From assembly GCA_030704615.1 (NCBI GenBank), contig CM060734.1:2544001-2608000 (forward strand): a stretch of 64,000 nt of DNA, in the 5' to 3' direction. Below, piece by piece: positions 46,901 to 55,884 of the stretch (positions are counted from its first letter, which is position 1; each line of letters begins with the position of its first letter). The notes below the pieces were generated by a model, which did not search any database, was not told the DNA's origin, and saw only the letters and a program-made list of their open reading frames with translations. The translations under genes and the position numbers were made by a program. Origin of the DNA: Takakia lepidozioides (Eukaryota; Streptophyta; Takakiopsida; Takakiales; Takakiaceae).

Positions 46901-47484
46901 GTGATGAAGCCATCTCCTCCAACCGTTTGGCCCGTGAAGGTGGGAACACATCTCAGCTTTCAGGAGATTGAAATGCTGGAGGAGGCAGGTTTTCCCTTGC
47001 GAGACAACCCCAACTCCATGCATGTGCTACTACTCCTGCGTCCTCCCGGGTCCCCCCGGCAAATCCTGACTTGTGGCCAACCAAACGAGATGGAAAGCTC
47101 GTTCGGCGTTTCCCTCCAACCGCTGAACACTTTGGCAAAGTGGAGTCCGCAAGAATGCTCCAAGCTCGTGTCGGAAGCACCACGGAAGTACCCGATCCAG
47201 GATATGGTCGGGTATTCACAATCATCACTTCCACATCTGCTGTTCATGACAGGACCTACGACATCACGGTTTCCAATTTCCCCAATTGCACATGTCCTGA
47301 TTTTGTGAATATGCTATCAACCAGTTTGGGCAAGAGAGGTAAATTCATACCCTGCAAACATTTGTATTTCATATTTTTGAGGAGGATGGTTTGCGATCCC
47401 AAACGTGACAACTTCATTCACCAGGCCACTATGAGTTTCAACGAGGTCGATACTCTTTTGCAGCGGGATACAACACATGGGTAG
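43971..47484 (+). pseudogene. MULE-like transposase with C-terminal SWIM zinc finger, element A
   Basis: It starts at ATG 43971. An acidic N-terminal region precedes a cysteine-rich module (CNGHLRCDNLNCRHF, then CKFCKLVPSCLALCGARMYYV). The transposase core follows: CFLMFDHVKRVKDWT (candidate first aspartate), FMADSAQANFNAIRIVFG (second), ERTCLFHWTQSLEKHTKS (C..HW.Q.L typical of MULEs) and MRALEDWLAFWHFR (candidate glutamate). One intron (45983-46099) separates exon 2, which carries NMSIEEMADMPSCNLAETVHNAW and ends in a SWIM finger: CTCPDF...IPCKHLYFIFLRRM. A frameshift near 44775 and another near 46997 break the frame; homology to element B and the relics supports one continuous ancestral protein. 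It is therefore inactive as written, or the shifts are assembly errors. It is divergent from the ParB-methyltransferase gene. Confidence 0.8.
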
Positions 47485-47889
47485 CATGAACTATGTAATG
47501 TGGTATGTGGATGACCATGATTTGAAATGTGTAATTCACATCAATTCGTCGGCTGTGCAATGATATGGCCTCCAACTATACGGAGTGAGGTCTGAGTGAC
47601 AACTTTTAGGTAGTGCACATTTGTCATTGCACCGTTCGAAGTCTACATGTCTTGCTGTCGCTATGCACTACAATCATCTTTTGAAGATGATCATAACTCT
47701 CATTGTTATTTGAGGAGGGAGGAAGTCTTCTCGTGGCAGCCTTTATGGCGCACACTTTGTGAGGATATTTTGTCGTCTTCGTAATTGTAAAAGTGAAACA
47801 AGCATTTGTAATTGCACAATGTTGGATGCTGCAATTGTAGGCCTCAACGCTCGTCTTGATTCTATTTAGGCAAGATTCCCTGCATTAAT
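47485..47889. other. 3' flank of the transposase gene
   Basis: AT-rich non-coding sequence lies between the transposase stop and the subterminal motifs. ATTGCACAATG- and AATTGTA-type motifs recur loosely. Nothing else is recognised. Confidence 0.4.
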
Positions 47890-47913
47890 TCCACGGTCAT
47901 AGGACCATCCACG
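47890..47913 (+). repeat. Subterminal CCACGG pair, right, element A
   Basis: CCACGGTCATAGG (47890) and CCACGGTTATAGG (47908) mirror, in opposite orientation, the CCGCGG pair at 36947-36972 near the left end. TGACGTGGC / GCCACGTCA motifs fill the space to the terminal repeat (47935-48050). Confidence 0.6.
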
Positions 47914-48060
47914 GTTATAGGCGGCGCATGTTAATGCTGACGTGGCAGTTGACGGACAGTGCCACGTCATCATTTACCGCCACATCAGCATGCTGACATG
48001 ACGCTCACGCCACGTCAGCGTGTGTGCAGGCTCACGCCACGTCACTCCTGCGTGAGCGTA

Positions 48061-48091
48061 CGCTCGCGCACTCACGTGCAACGCTCACGCC
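48061..48091 (-). repeat. Terminal inverted repeat, right, element A
   Basis: Read on the minus strand: GGCGTGAGC, GTTG, CACGTGAG, TGCGCGAGCG. It matches the left end at 36801-36832 in order and spacing. Confidence 0.75.
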
Positions 48092-48101
48092 ATTGCGTCG
48101 T

Positions 48102-48114
48102 TGCCCACAACACA
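48102..48114. repeat. Target site duplication, right, element A
   Basis: This is an exact copy of TGCCCACAACACA at 36778-36790. It lies in intron 6 of the element B gene, 25 bp from the exon 6 donor. Confidence 0.8.
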
Positions 48115-48894
48115 CAAGAAGCAAAAGACAACACGCACCGTGCTGAGGAACTCCACAATCCTCTCCCACACTGGTGATGGATCGCCCTTGTAATCAGATT
48201 TCTTGGACTCCATCATGGCAAGGAACCCGACGCTGGCCAGCTCCAACCTGGTAGGGCGATGACCCTTGTGGGATGCTCCACTGTATGGTACGGGTCCTTA
48301 GGATCAACCACCCCCTTGTTCTTTCTCCCGGATCCCCTACCATGCGGTGGAGTCTCTTTGGTCTGCTGGACATCCGCCGCAGGGACAGTTTCTGTAACAC
48401 TTCCCTGCCCAACAACCTGCCCTTGCACTCCCTTCCCCCTACCCCTTCTTTTCCCCACACCAACAGCAACATCTTTTCCCTTTGCCTTTCTACCTTTACC
48501 CGGGGTATCCTGAGCGGGAGGCTCCTTTTCTGCAAGTGTCCTCAAATTTCTATCATGAATCTCGAGGTCGGCAGCGGCGGCGGTGGCTGCTACACGCTCA
48601 TTCTCTCTCCTCAAAGACACCTCCTGCGTCGGGGTCTTAGAAACATGGCAATCCAAATACCAACCACAGGCAGAAAGATGGTCTGGGCCCCAGTCCTGCA
48701 AGATCCCCAAAGTAAACATGGTCTGGTTGCCATCAGGAACTAGCCACAGGTCCACGAAATCAGGATGTTTGTCCAAGCAGTTCTCTGCCATGAGAACATA
48801 CTTTATGTACCTGCAGGCACAGAGACAGCCTCATTATGCAATGCAACTATTGTCTCCCAGCTTTTCTACCACATCACGAAGACCCCCTAAAAGA

Positions 48895-49012
48895 GTATGC
48901 GGCACCGCACACTGCAACCACCGCACCCAAAATAGCCTGAAGGGCCCAGGGTGTGCACGTTGATGTTACTACACATGGATAGAGAAAATGAGTGTGCGGC
49001 ACCGCACACTCA
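48895..49012. repeat. Palindrome sites in intron 5 of element B, two copies
   Basis: The site at 48991-49012 is symmetric in both arms: arm GAGTGTGCG, centre GCAC, arm CGCACACTC. The site at about 48895 has arm GAGTATGCG, centre GCAC, arm CGCACACTG. They lie in the intron that carries seven sites in element A. Confidence 0.85.
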
Positions 49013-51074
49013 TATGAGCCAGCACAAAACAGGTTGGATGGAAGAGAGTGTGTCTTTGCAAATAAAAGAAGCATAGTCTATTTCGCACCTGTAAAGGCAT
49101 CGTTTCCAGGCTTCATCTCCTTTCTCTTGCTAGTCAAGCTCATTTGTTCGACTGATGCCACCCTCCTTGTTGAACTCCCTGAAGAAACAAGATTGTCACA
49201 CTGTGGATCTCCATTTTTGCATGTATGCTTGGAAGGAGACCTTCGGTGCTGTCATGGTGATGCCATAGTCAGCCAGATGCGTATGTAGAACAGACTGGGC
49301 CCTCTCCTCCAACTGCAAAACATTTCGAATGCAAAAATGAACCAGAATTCAATCACATCCATTGTAACATGGAATGAGAACGACAGAAAAACGAAATGAA
49401 AGTGACACAGCAAAGGACATCATACCTAGCTCCATTAAGTGGCCTTGTGAAGCCATGTATCCATCATATTGTCACTGATAGGAATGACACGCTGGGTCTT
49501 CTTCTCTTTCTCCGGCCTGGGGAACATGTGGGTATCCCTAACAGTGGGATCGGAGTTCCATATCTGTAGCCACTTCACCTTCTGTTCTGAAGACACAACA
49601 GCGGTAGACAACCTATGCAACTTCTCCTGGGCCATCTCCGGCTTGCCCGACTTGTTGAAATGGTTTTTCACCTCTTGAAGAAATTGTGGTCCGAAGGATG
49701 GGTCGGCAATTCTCAACTGCTTCACAAAAGCACTCATAATATTCTTTCTTGTGGCGGTCAATCTCTTGCTTGATGTGACTCTCAACCCCCTTTGCTATCC
49801 TTCTCTCTTCAGGGGTAGAGCTGTAGTATTCCAGTTTGCCACGCTGTCGTGCATCTGCAATGTCTTGCTGCAAGAGAATGCACGACAATTACATCAACAG
49901 AAGGGCAATGGAAACAGACAGAAACAAAGATATTGAAGCAGGAATATCGAAAGGAAGGAGGATGGAAGATGTATCTCACCGCGTACATATACTCCATGAA
50001 AGCCTCACGGGTCAACGAGTACCATGTTTCTGATGTCTTGGAGCTTTCGCACTTCTTGTAAGTCTCTGCTGAAAGGATGGTCTTGAAGTTGGTCAAGGGC
50101 ATCTGGCCGATCCTCTGTATCCTGTACAGTGTGTGAACTAGACTCGTTTTGACATGCGATGTCTCCGTCCCTCTGCAAAATGACATGTGAAAGTGAGAAT
50201 GAAATTCAAGAACCACAACAGAGGACTGGAACCAATGAACCACAGAACCACAACTGGAACATGTAGAATGAGAAACCGACATGTTCACATCATTCATTGC
50301 CGTCAAAAGACCCATCATGTTCCCGTCACAATCCAGCACCATCGTTCGAACACAATAATGCCACTCTTCCTCCTGTGAGTGCAGCCTCCCAATAACAGCC
50401 ATCCATGCAAGCAACCGGTGGTTGCCATCCTATACGTGAAACATCTTCCCTGATAATGCTTGGGTCGAAGGTTTCCTGGAGAGGAGAAGTTCGAAGGATT
50501 CATTCACCTGTCTCCAAATGGGATCCCAAGAGTCCACGATTGACTCATCCACAAGGAGCTCTTTGCCTCTGGAATCCCTTGTAGAAACGTAAAAGACTGC
50601 GGATCCATCCAAATACCCATGAACAAACTCGGCCTCCAGCTTCTGGATGTCCTTGATGAGGGGTGGACGAACGACGGGCGGACGAACGACGGGCATGGAA
50701 ACCAACCTACACAGGGGAATCTTCAACCTCCCACCCGGGGCAAGCATGCTTTGCACCACAAGTTGAGAATTCACCTTCTGACCTCCCAGCATCTCCGTGG
50801 CTTTGCTTTCATAGAACTCATCGTCCACATCAAGAATGATCTCCTTCTCCTGCCCTGAAGTGGTGTCATCAGCCACCCTTTGAATCTTCTCCTGCAGGGT
50901 TGTCCATTCAATTTCACATAAGAGAGAGGACAGGAACAAAGTGCGGTGCCGAAGACTGCACAGAGCTCAAACACATACCTTTTCCGTGTTTTCACTATGC
51001 TTCAAATGTGATTCAATGTTTAAAAAAGAATCAAGTTGACTTCCTATTACAACAAAACATGTCGAAGTACAAAG

Positions 51075-53612
51075 GGCACAAACAGTGTGCTTCCAATTAG
51101 GGGTGTGTTGAACATGGTACACTGGCCGTGTTTGGCCCATACTGACATGAAAAAACAGGCACAGAGGGGGGCACAGACAGTGTGCATTGCCGCACACTCT
51201 TTGGTGCTTCCAACTACGGGTGTTTTGAAAATGGTACACTGGCCCTGTGTGGCACATTTAGACATCAAACATGGCCCATTTTTAAATCAAAAAACAAGCT
51301 GAGAGGGGTGCACAAACAGTGTGCATTGACGCACACTATTTGGTGCTTCCAACTACGGGTGTTTTCAACTTGGCACACTGGCCCTGGTGGCACACTTAGA
51401 CATAAAAAAACAACTGGAAAGGGGGGCACAAACAGTGTGCGTTGACGCACACTGTTTGGTGCTTCCAACTACGGGTGTTTTGACCTTGGCACACTAGCCC
51501 TGTGTGGCCCATTTAGACATAAAAAAAACAAGCATAAAGGGGGCACAAACAGTGTGCTTTGAAGCACACTGTTTGGTGCTTCCAATTAGGGGTTTTTTGA
51601 CATGGCATACTGGCCCCTCTGTGGCTCATTTGGACATCCCTAAACAGGCTGAGAGAGGGGCACAAACAGTGTGCGTTGACGCACACTATTTGATGCTTCC
51701 AACTATGGGGTTGTTTGACATGGCATTCTCGCCCTGTTTGGCCCATTTACACATCAAAAAATTAGCATAAAGGGGAGCACAAACACTGTTTGGTGCTTCC
51801 AATTAGGGTTTTTTTGACATGGCATACTGGCCTTGTGTGGCCCATTTAGACATCAAAAACCAGGCTGAGATGGGGGCACAAACAGTGTGCGTTGACGCAC
51901 ACTGTTTGGTGCTTCCAACTATGGGGTTTGTTGACATGGCATTCTGGCCCTGTGCTGCCCATTTAGACATCAATAATCAAGCATAAAGGGGAGCACAAAC
52001 AGTGTGCTTTGAAGCACACTGTTTGGTGCTCCCAATTAGGGGGTTTTTGACATGGCATTCTGGCCCTGTGTGGCCCATTTTGAAATCCAATAACAGGCTG
52101 AGAGAGGGGCACAAACAGTGTGCATTGACGCACACTATTTGGTGCTTCCAACTACGGGTGTCTTCATGGCACACTGACCCTGTGTGGCCCATTTAGACAT
52201 AAAAAAACAACTGGAAAGGGGGGCACAAACAGTGTGCATTGACGCACACTGTTTGGTGCTTCCAACTACGGGTGTTTTGACCTTGGCACACTGGCCCTGT
52301 GTGGCCCATTTAGACATCAATTTGCAAGCATAAAGGGAGCACAAACAGTGTGCTTTGAAGCACACTGTTTGGTGCTTCCAATTAGGGGTTTTTCAAAATG
52401 GCATACTGGCCCTGTGTGACCCTTTTTTAAATCAAAAAACAAGCTGAAAGAGGGGCACAAACAGTGTACGTTGACACACACTGTTTGGTGCTTTCATCTT
52501 GGTGTGATTTGAACATGGCACACTGGCCCTGTGTGGCAGTTTTTGAAATCAGAAAAGAACCAAAGTGGGGGGCACAAACAGTGTGCATTGCTGCACACTG
52601 TTTCGTGCTTCCATCTACATGTGTTTTGAACATGGCAGACTCGCCATGTTTGGCCCATTTTGACATTAAAATAAAACAAAGTGGGGGGCACAAACAGTGT
52701 GCGTTGCCACACGGTGTTTTGTGCTTCCATGTGGACCTGTTTTGAACATGGCAGACTGACCATGTTTGGCCCATTTTGACATCAAAATAAAAGCCCTAAA
52801 AAACCCTGGTGTGACACATTTTGACATAGAAAAACAAGCAAATTGGGGGGCACAAACAGTGTGCGTTGCCGCACACTGTTTCATGCTTCCATCTACATCT
52901 GTTTTGAACATGGCAGACTGGCCATGTTTGGCCCATTTTGACATTAAAAAAAAAACAAAGTGGGGTGCACAAACAGTGTGCGTTGCCGCACACTGTTTTG
53001 TGCTTCCATGTAGGTGCGATTTGAACTTGGCAGGCAGCCATGTGCGGCCCATTTTCACATCAAAAAACAAGCAAAAAGGGGGGCACAAACAGTGTGTGTT
53101 GCCGCACATTGTTTTGTGCTTCAAAGAAGGTGTGATTCGAACATGGCAGACAGCCCTGGTGTGACACATTTTGACATAGAAAAACAAGCACTGTGGGGGG
53201 CACAAACAGTTTGCGCTGCCGCACACTATTTTGTGCTTCCATACAGTTGTGATTTGAACACGGCAGACAGCCCTGGTGTGACACATTTTGACATGGAAAA
53301 ACAAGCAAAGTGGGGGGCAGAAATAGTGTGCGTTGCCGCACACTGCAACGCACACTGTTTCGTGCTTGCATCTAGATCAGTTTTGAACATGGCAGATTGG
53401 CCATGTTTGGCCCATTATGACATTAAAAAAAAAACAAAGTGGGGGGCAGAAACAGTGTGCGTTGCCGCACACTGTTTTGTGCTTCATTTTTGGTGTGATT
53501 TGAACTTTGCAGGCAGCCCTGGTGTAACACATTTTGACATAGAAAGAAACCAAGTACAGGGGCACAAACAGTGTGCGGCAACGCACACTGTTTCGTGCAT
53601 CCATCTAAGTTG
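51075..53612. repeat. Large 116-bp tandem array with a palindrome in each unit
   Basis: About 22 units with a period near 116 bp fill intron 1 of the element B gene. Each unit holds a site of the form arm CAGTGTGCG, centre TTGA or TTGC, arm CGCACACTG, set in CACAAA...TTTGGTGCTTCCA, and then a block with GGCACACTGGCCCTGTGTGGCCCATTT-like text. Paired changes keep symmetry: units near 51550, 51995 and 52345 have CAGTGTGCT ... AGCACACTG. One unit (51778) has lost half of the site, and near 53320 a half-site is duplicated. The left part (units to about 52460) and the right part (from 52573) differ in their flanks. Confidence 0.9.
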
Positions 53613-54632
53613 GTTTGATACACCACATACTGGCCTGGTCTGGTTCATTTCGACATGAAGAACAAGCAAAGCAGGGCTAGGTTTTCTTGATACATGGCAG
53701 ACTGGGCTGGTGACGTGCATTTTGAAATCAAAGAACAACAAGATGACAGGCTGTTAGGACAGACTTGTACCTTTCTTTGTGCTGCGTTGGATGTCTCTCC
53801 AATCGCAGGAGACCCTTTGCGCTTCGGACTGCTGTCTACGCCGAGCATGTTCTGGAGCATCTCCGCCATCCTCTTTTCCACTGTCTGCTTCTTCATGAGG
53901 CCACCATCAACATCCTCTTCGGCGTCCGTCTCTCCCTCGGATGCGGTCTCCTCCTCACCCGTTCTCGGCAGTATGGCGGGCTGTTGTTCCTCTCCAAAAT
54001 CCTGCTCTTGCATCGCCAACCTCTCCACATTGCCCTCATCTTCCTCCTTTCCTTCTTCGTCTACTCTTTCCAACCTCATTCTATCTCTGGCTCTCTTCCT
54101 CTCCCTAGTGCTGGTAAAGTAGAGCGACTTCCTTCTCTTCTTCCTCCAGTGGAAACAAATGCTCCCCACGCTCCCTCTAGAGCTCTTCAATTTGACGTTT
54201 GCACCAACGGATGCTTTGGCATGTATCCAAAATACAATTTGGACATTATTGACCGTATTTGGATGCGAGAGTCATCATTATGTACGAACGGAATTCATCC
54301 ATTTCTCCGTCTTTCAATTACCCAAAAAATTAAGTGGTGGCACTTCAATTGTCGTTTCTCTACTTGTGGGATATGTCAGTTGTACTTCGCCGGCTGCCAG
54401 TACACGACAGGCTTCTTGCATTCAAAAAAATTGAGAAGCGCCGTAAAAATCCATCGCGAGTCGAATTTTTGAGAGTAATTGGCAATAATTGTGATGCTTC
54501 ACACATGCATCCACGTATGTTGTACTGCTCACTTTGCATCGTGCCTGTTTCTTTGGGGTTGTTGGATTGTCACTTGCAGAACCTCTTCCATTTCCTTTCG
54601 TTCCTCACATTTGCATGCAATGCCTCCTGCAG

Positions 54633-55884
54633 GACATGTCCTTGGAGGACTTGGCCGACATGCCTTCCTGTAATTTGGCGGAGACTGTTCACAACGCCTG
54701 GATGCAGCAGTCTACCAAAGCAGGATGTGACTTGTATGTGGCCACTGCAGATGACATGGTGTGGGCACTTACACAACAAACTAGGTACCGCAATTTTCTG
54801 ATGGGACGGGGCGGAGGCAAGGGCCGTGATACAACTTTGTTGATGCTAAGGGCTGCGAGCAGGTCCGGAGACCCATCGAAGATGGCCAGAGCTCTGAACA
54901 GGTGCACTGAAGGCTCACATTTGCAATCCAGGGTCCTCCATTTGGAAGGCGAGGAAACATTTGGATCATGCAAAAGGAAATTGAACACTCCTCCAGGGTC
55001 GGATGGAGATTCCCATGTCAATTTCTCTGTACCAAAGGTGTTTCTGGTGCAGACTAAGTCGTGTGCCCGCCCCTTCCCAGGTGGGTCCTCTTCTAGTGGA
55101 GCAGGTGCAAATCATGCAAGCACAACAGCAGGAATCCCATTGGAGGAGGTGGTGTCCTTGGGTGCATGAATCTGATTACATTGACAATGAGTGGCATATA
55201 GAACGCACCCCACCAGGATCTAGAGTGGCTTGCATGGCAATTCGGACCCCCTCTTTCAAGAAATGCAAATAAAAAATATGCAAAGGCTCCAGGGGGACTC
55301 CAGCTCCAACATTCACAGGGTTGTTCCGACCTTATCATAGTGGGGAGTCAAAGGACCACAAGTTCTGGTTCTGCCCAGACGATATGGCACGATGTGTCAG
55401 GGAACAGTTTGTCCTTCGGTGATAATGAAGCCCCCTCCGCCTGCAATTTGGCCTATGAAACTTGGGACGTCGCTGTCATCAACCGAGATAAACATGCTGG
55501 AGGAGGGAGGGTTCCGTCTTGCACGGTCCCGGGTGGTGCCCTCATGCACTTTAGGCACAGATGTGCCACATGCTCCGGCAATGCCTCCACCCGATGCCGA
55601 CTCCCACCCAACAAAAATAGATGGAGAAACAGTGCGCCGTGTCACTTTGGGTGCAGATCACGACTGCAAGATGGAATCGGCTAGAATTTTGCAGGCTCGG
55701 ATGACTCGTATCACCGAAGCCCTGCCCCAGGGTATGGACGGATTTACACAGTGTTGTCTACTGGCTCAGTTCTTCATGGCAAAGAATATCAGGTTACCGT
55801 GGGGAATTTCCCTACGTGCACTTGTCCGGATTTTGTAACGATGCGTGAGGGCGCTCTCGGCATGAGAGGGAAGCGGGTCCGCTT
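54633..55884 (+). pseudogene. Element B transposase, second exon only, decayed
   Basis: After an acceptor (TGCCTCCTGCAG) the frame starts DMSLEDLADMPSCNLAETVHNAW, matching exon 2 of the element A transposase, and continues through KRKLNTPPGSDGDSH. A frameshift follows near 55170, then EWHIERTPPGSRVACMAI, a TAA at 55270, APTFTGLFRPY...HKFWFCPDD, another shift near 55395, and ESARILQAR. The SWIM finger begins (CTCPDF) but is cut at about 55884 before its CKH half by the gypsy fragment. Exon 1 with the DDE core is missing altogether: only about 550 bp separate this exon from the ParB-methyltransferase start. Confidence 0.8.

Larger units (their letters stand above)
36791..48106. mobile_element. 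Element A: MULE-type transposon carrying a ParB-methyltransferase gene
   Basis: An 11.3-kb element is inserted in intron 6 of element B. Its ends are GGGATGCCTC...(left) and ...CGTTGCCC (right), with inverted terminal motifs GGCGTGAGC and CACGTGAG about 10-15 bp inside, and a 13-bp direct duplication outside. Subterminal CCGCGG-type pairs lie about 160-215 bp from each end in opposite orientation. Inside, two genes diverge from a shared 855-bp intergenic region: a transposase with a SWIM finger (plus) and a ten-exon ParB-methyltransferase fusion (minus). Introns 1 and 5 of the latter hold arrays of 22-bp palindromes. The nearby SWIM relics at 6.3 and 16.9 kb show that the family was repeatedly active in this genome. 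Confidence 0.8.
48139..54079 (-). pseudogene. Element B ParB-methyltransferase gene, exons 1-6
   Basis: Exons correspond one to one to the element A gene: 53771-54079, 50281-50891, 49980-50172 (193 nt, same as A), 49426-49867, about 49089-49312 and 48139-48810. Conserved parts include the ParB-like block (IPLCRLVSMPVVRPP, DGNHRLLAWM, LLTAMNDVN). Lesions: the tryptophan codon directly before DGNHR is TAG (50430-50432). There is a frameshift near 49750, stops at the end of exon 4 (about 49426-49436), a stop in exon 5 and a frameshift near 48240 in exon 6. A small in-frame duplication (VVRPP twice) is seen in exon 2. Intron 1 is very large because of the 116-bp array. The methyltransferase exons 7-9 are 11 kb away, beyond element A. 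Confidence 0.8.
34600..55884 (-). mobile_element. Element B: older ParB-methyltransferase MULE, interrupted and rearranged
   Basis: This is one large DNA transposon in pieces. Exons 1-6 of its ParB-methyltransferase gene lie at 48139-54079 and exons 7-9 at 35681-36729, all on the minus strand. Element A sits between them in what was intron 6, bounded by a 13-bp duplication. Its transposase remnant is at 54633-55884 (plus). The left end (34.6-35.6 kb) seems inverted: the exon-10-like segment, the GGATG-rich tract, the paired CCGCGG motif and the GTGAGC motifs appear in the same order as in A but turned round. The right end is cut by a gypsy fragment at about 55884. GTGAGC motifs at 58917-58985 might be its far end. 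The outer limits are therefore approximate. Confidence 0.65.

Noticed and set aside
51075-53612. CRISPR-like array of palindromic repeats
   Set aside because: The sequence between the palindromes is itself repeated (about 116-bp units), so there are no unique spacers; the context is a plant intron and there are no cas genes.
51000-53660. Many open frames of about 60-230 codons on both strands
   Set aside because: They arise because the 116-bp tandem units happen to lack stops in several frames; the repeated, cysteine-rich translations reflect the DNA repeat, not a protein.
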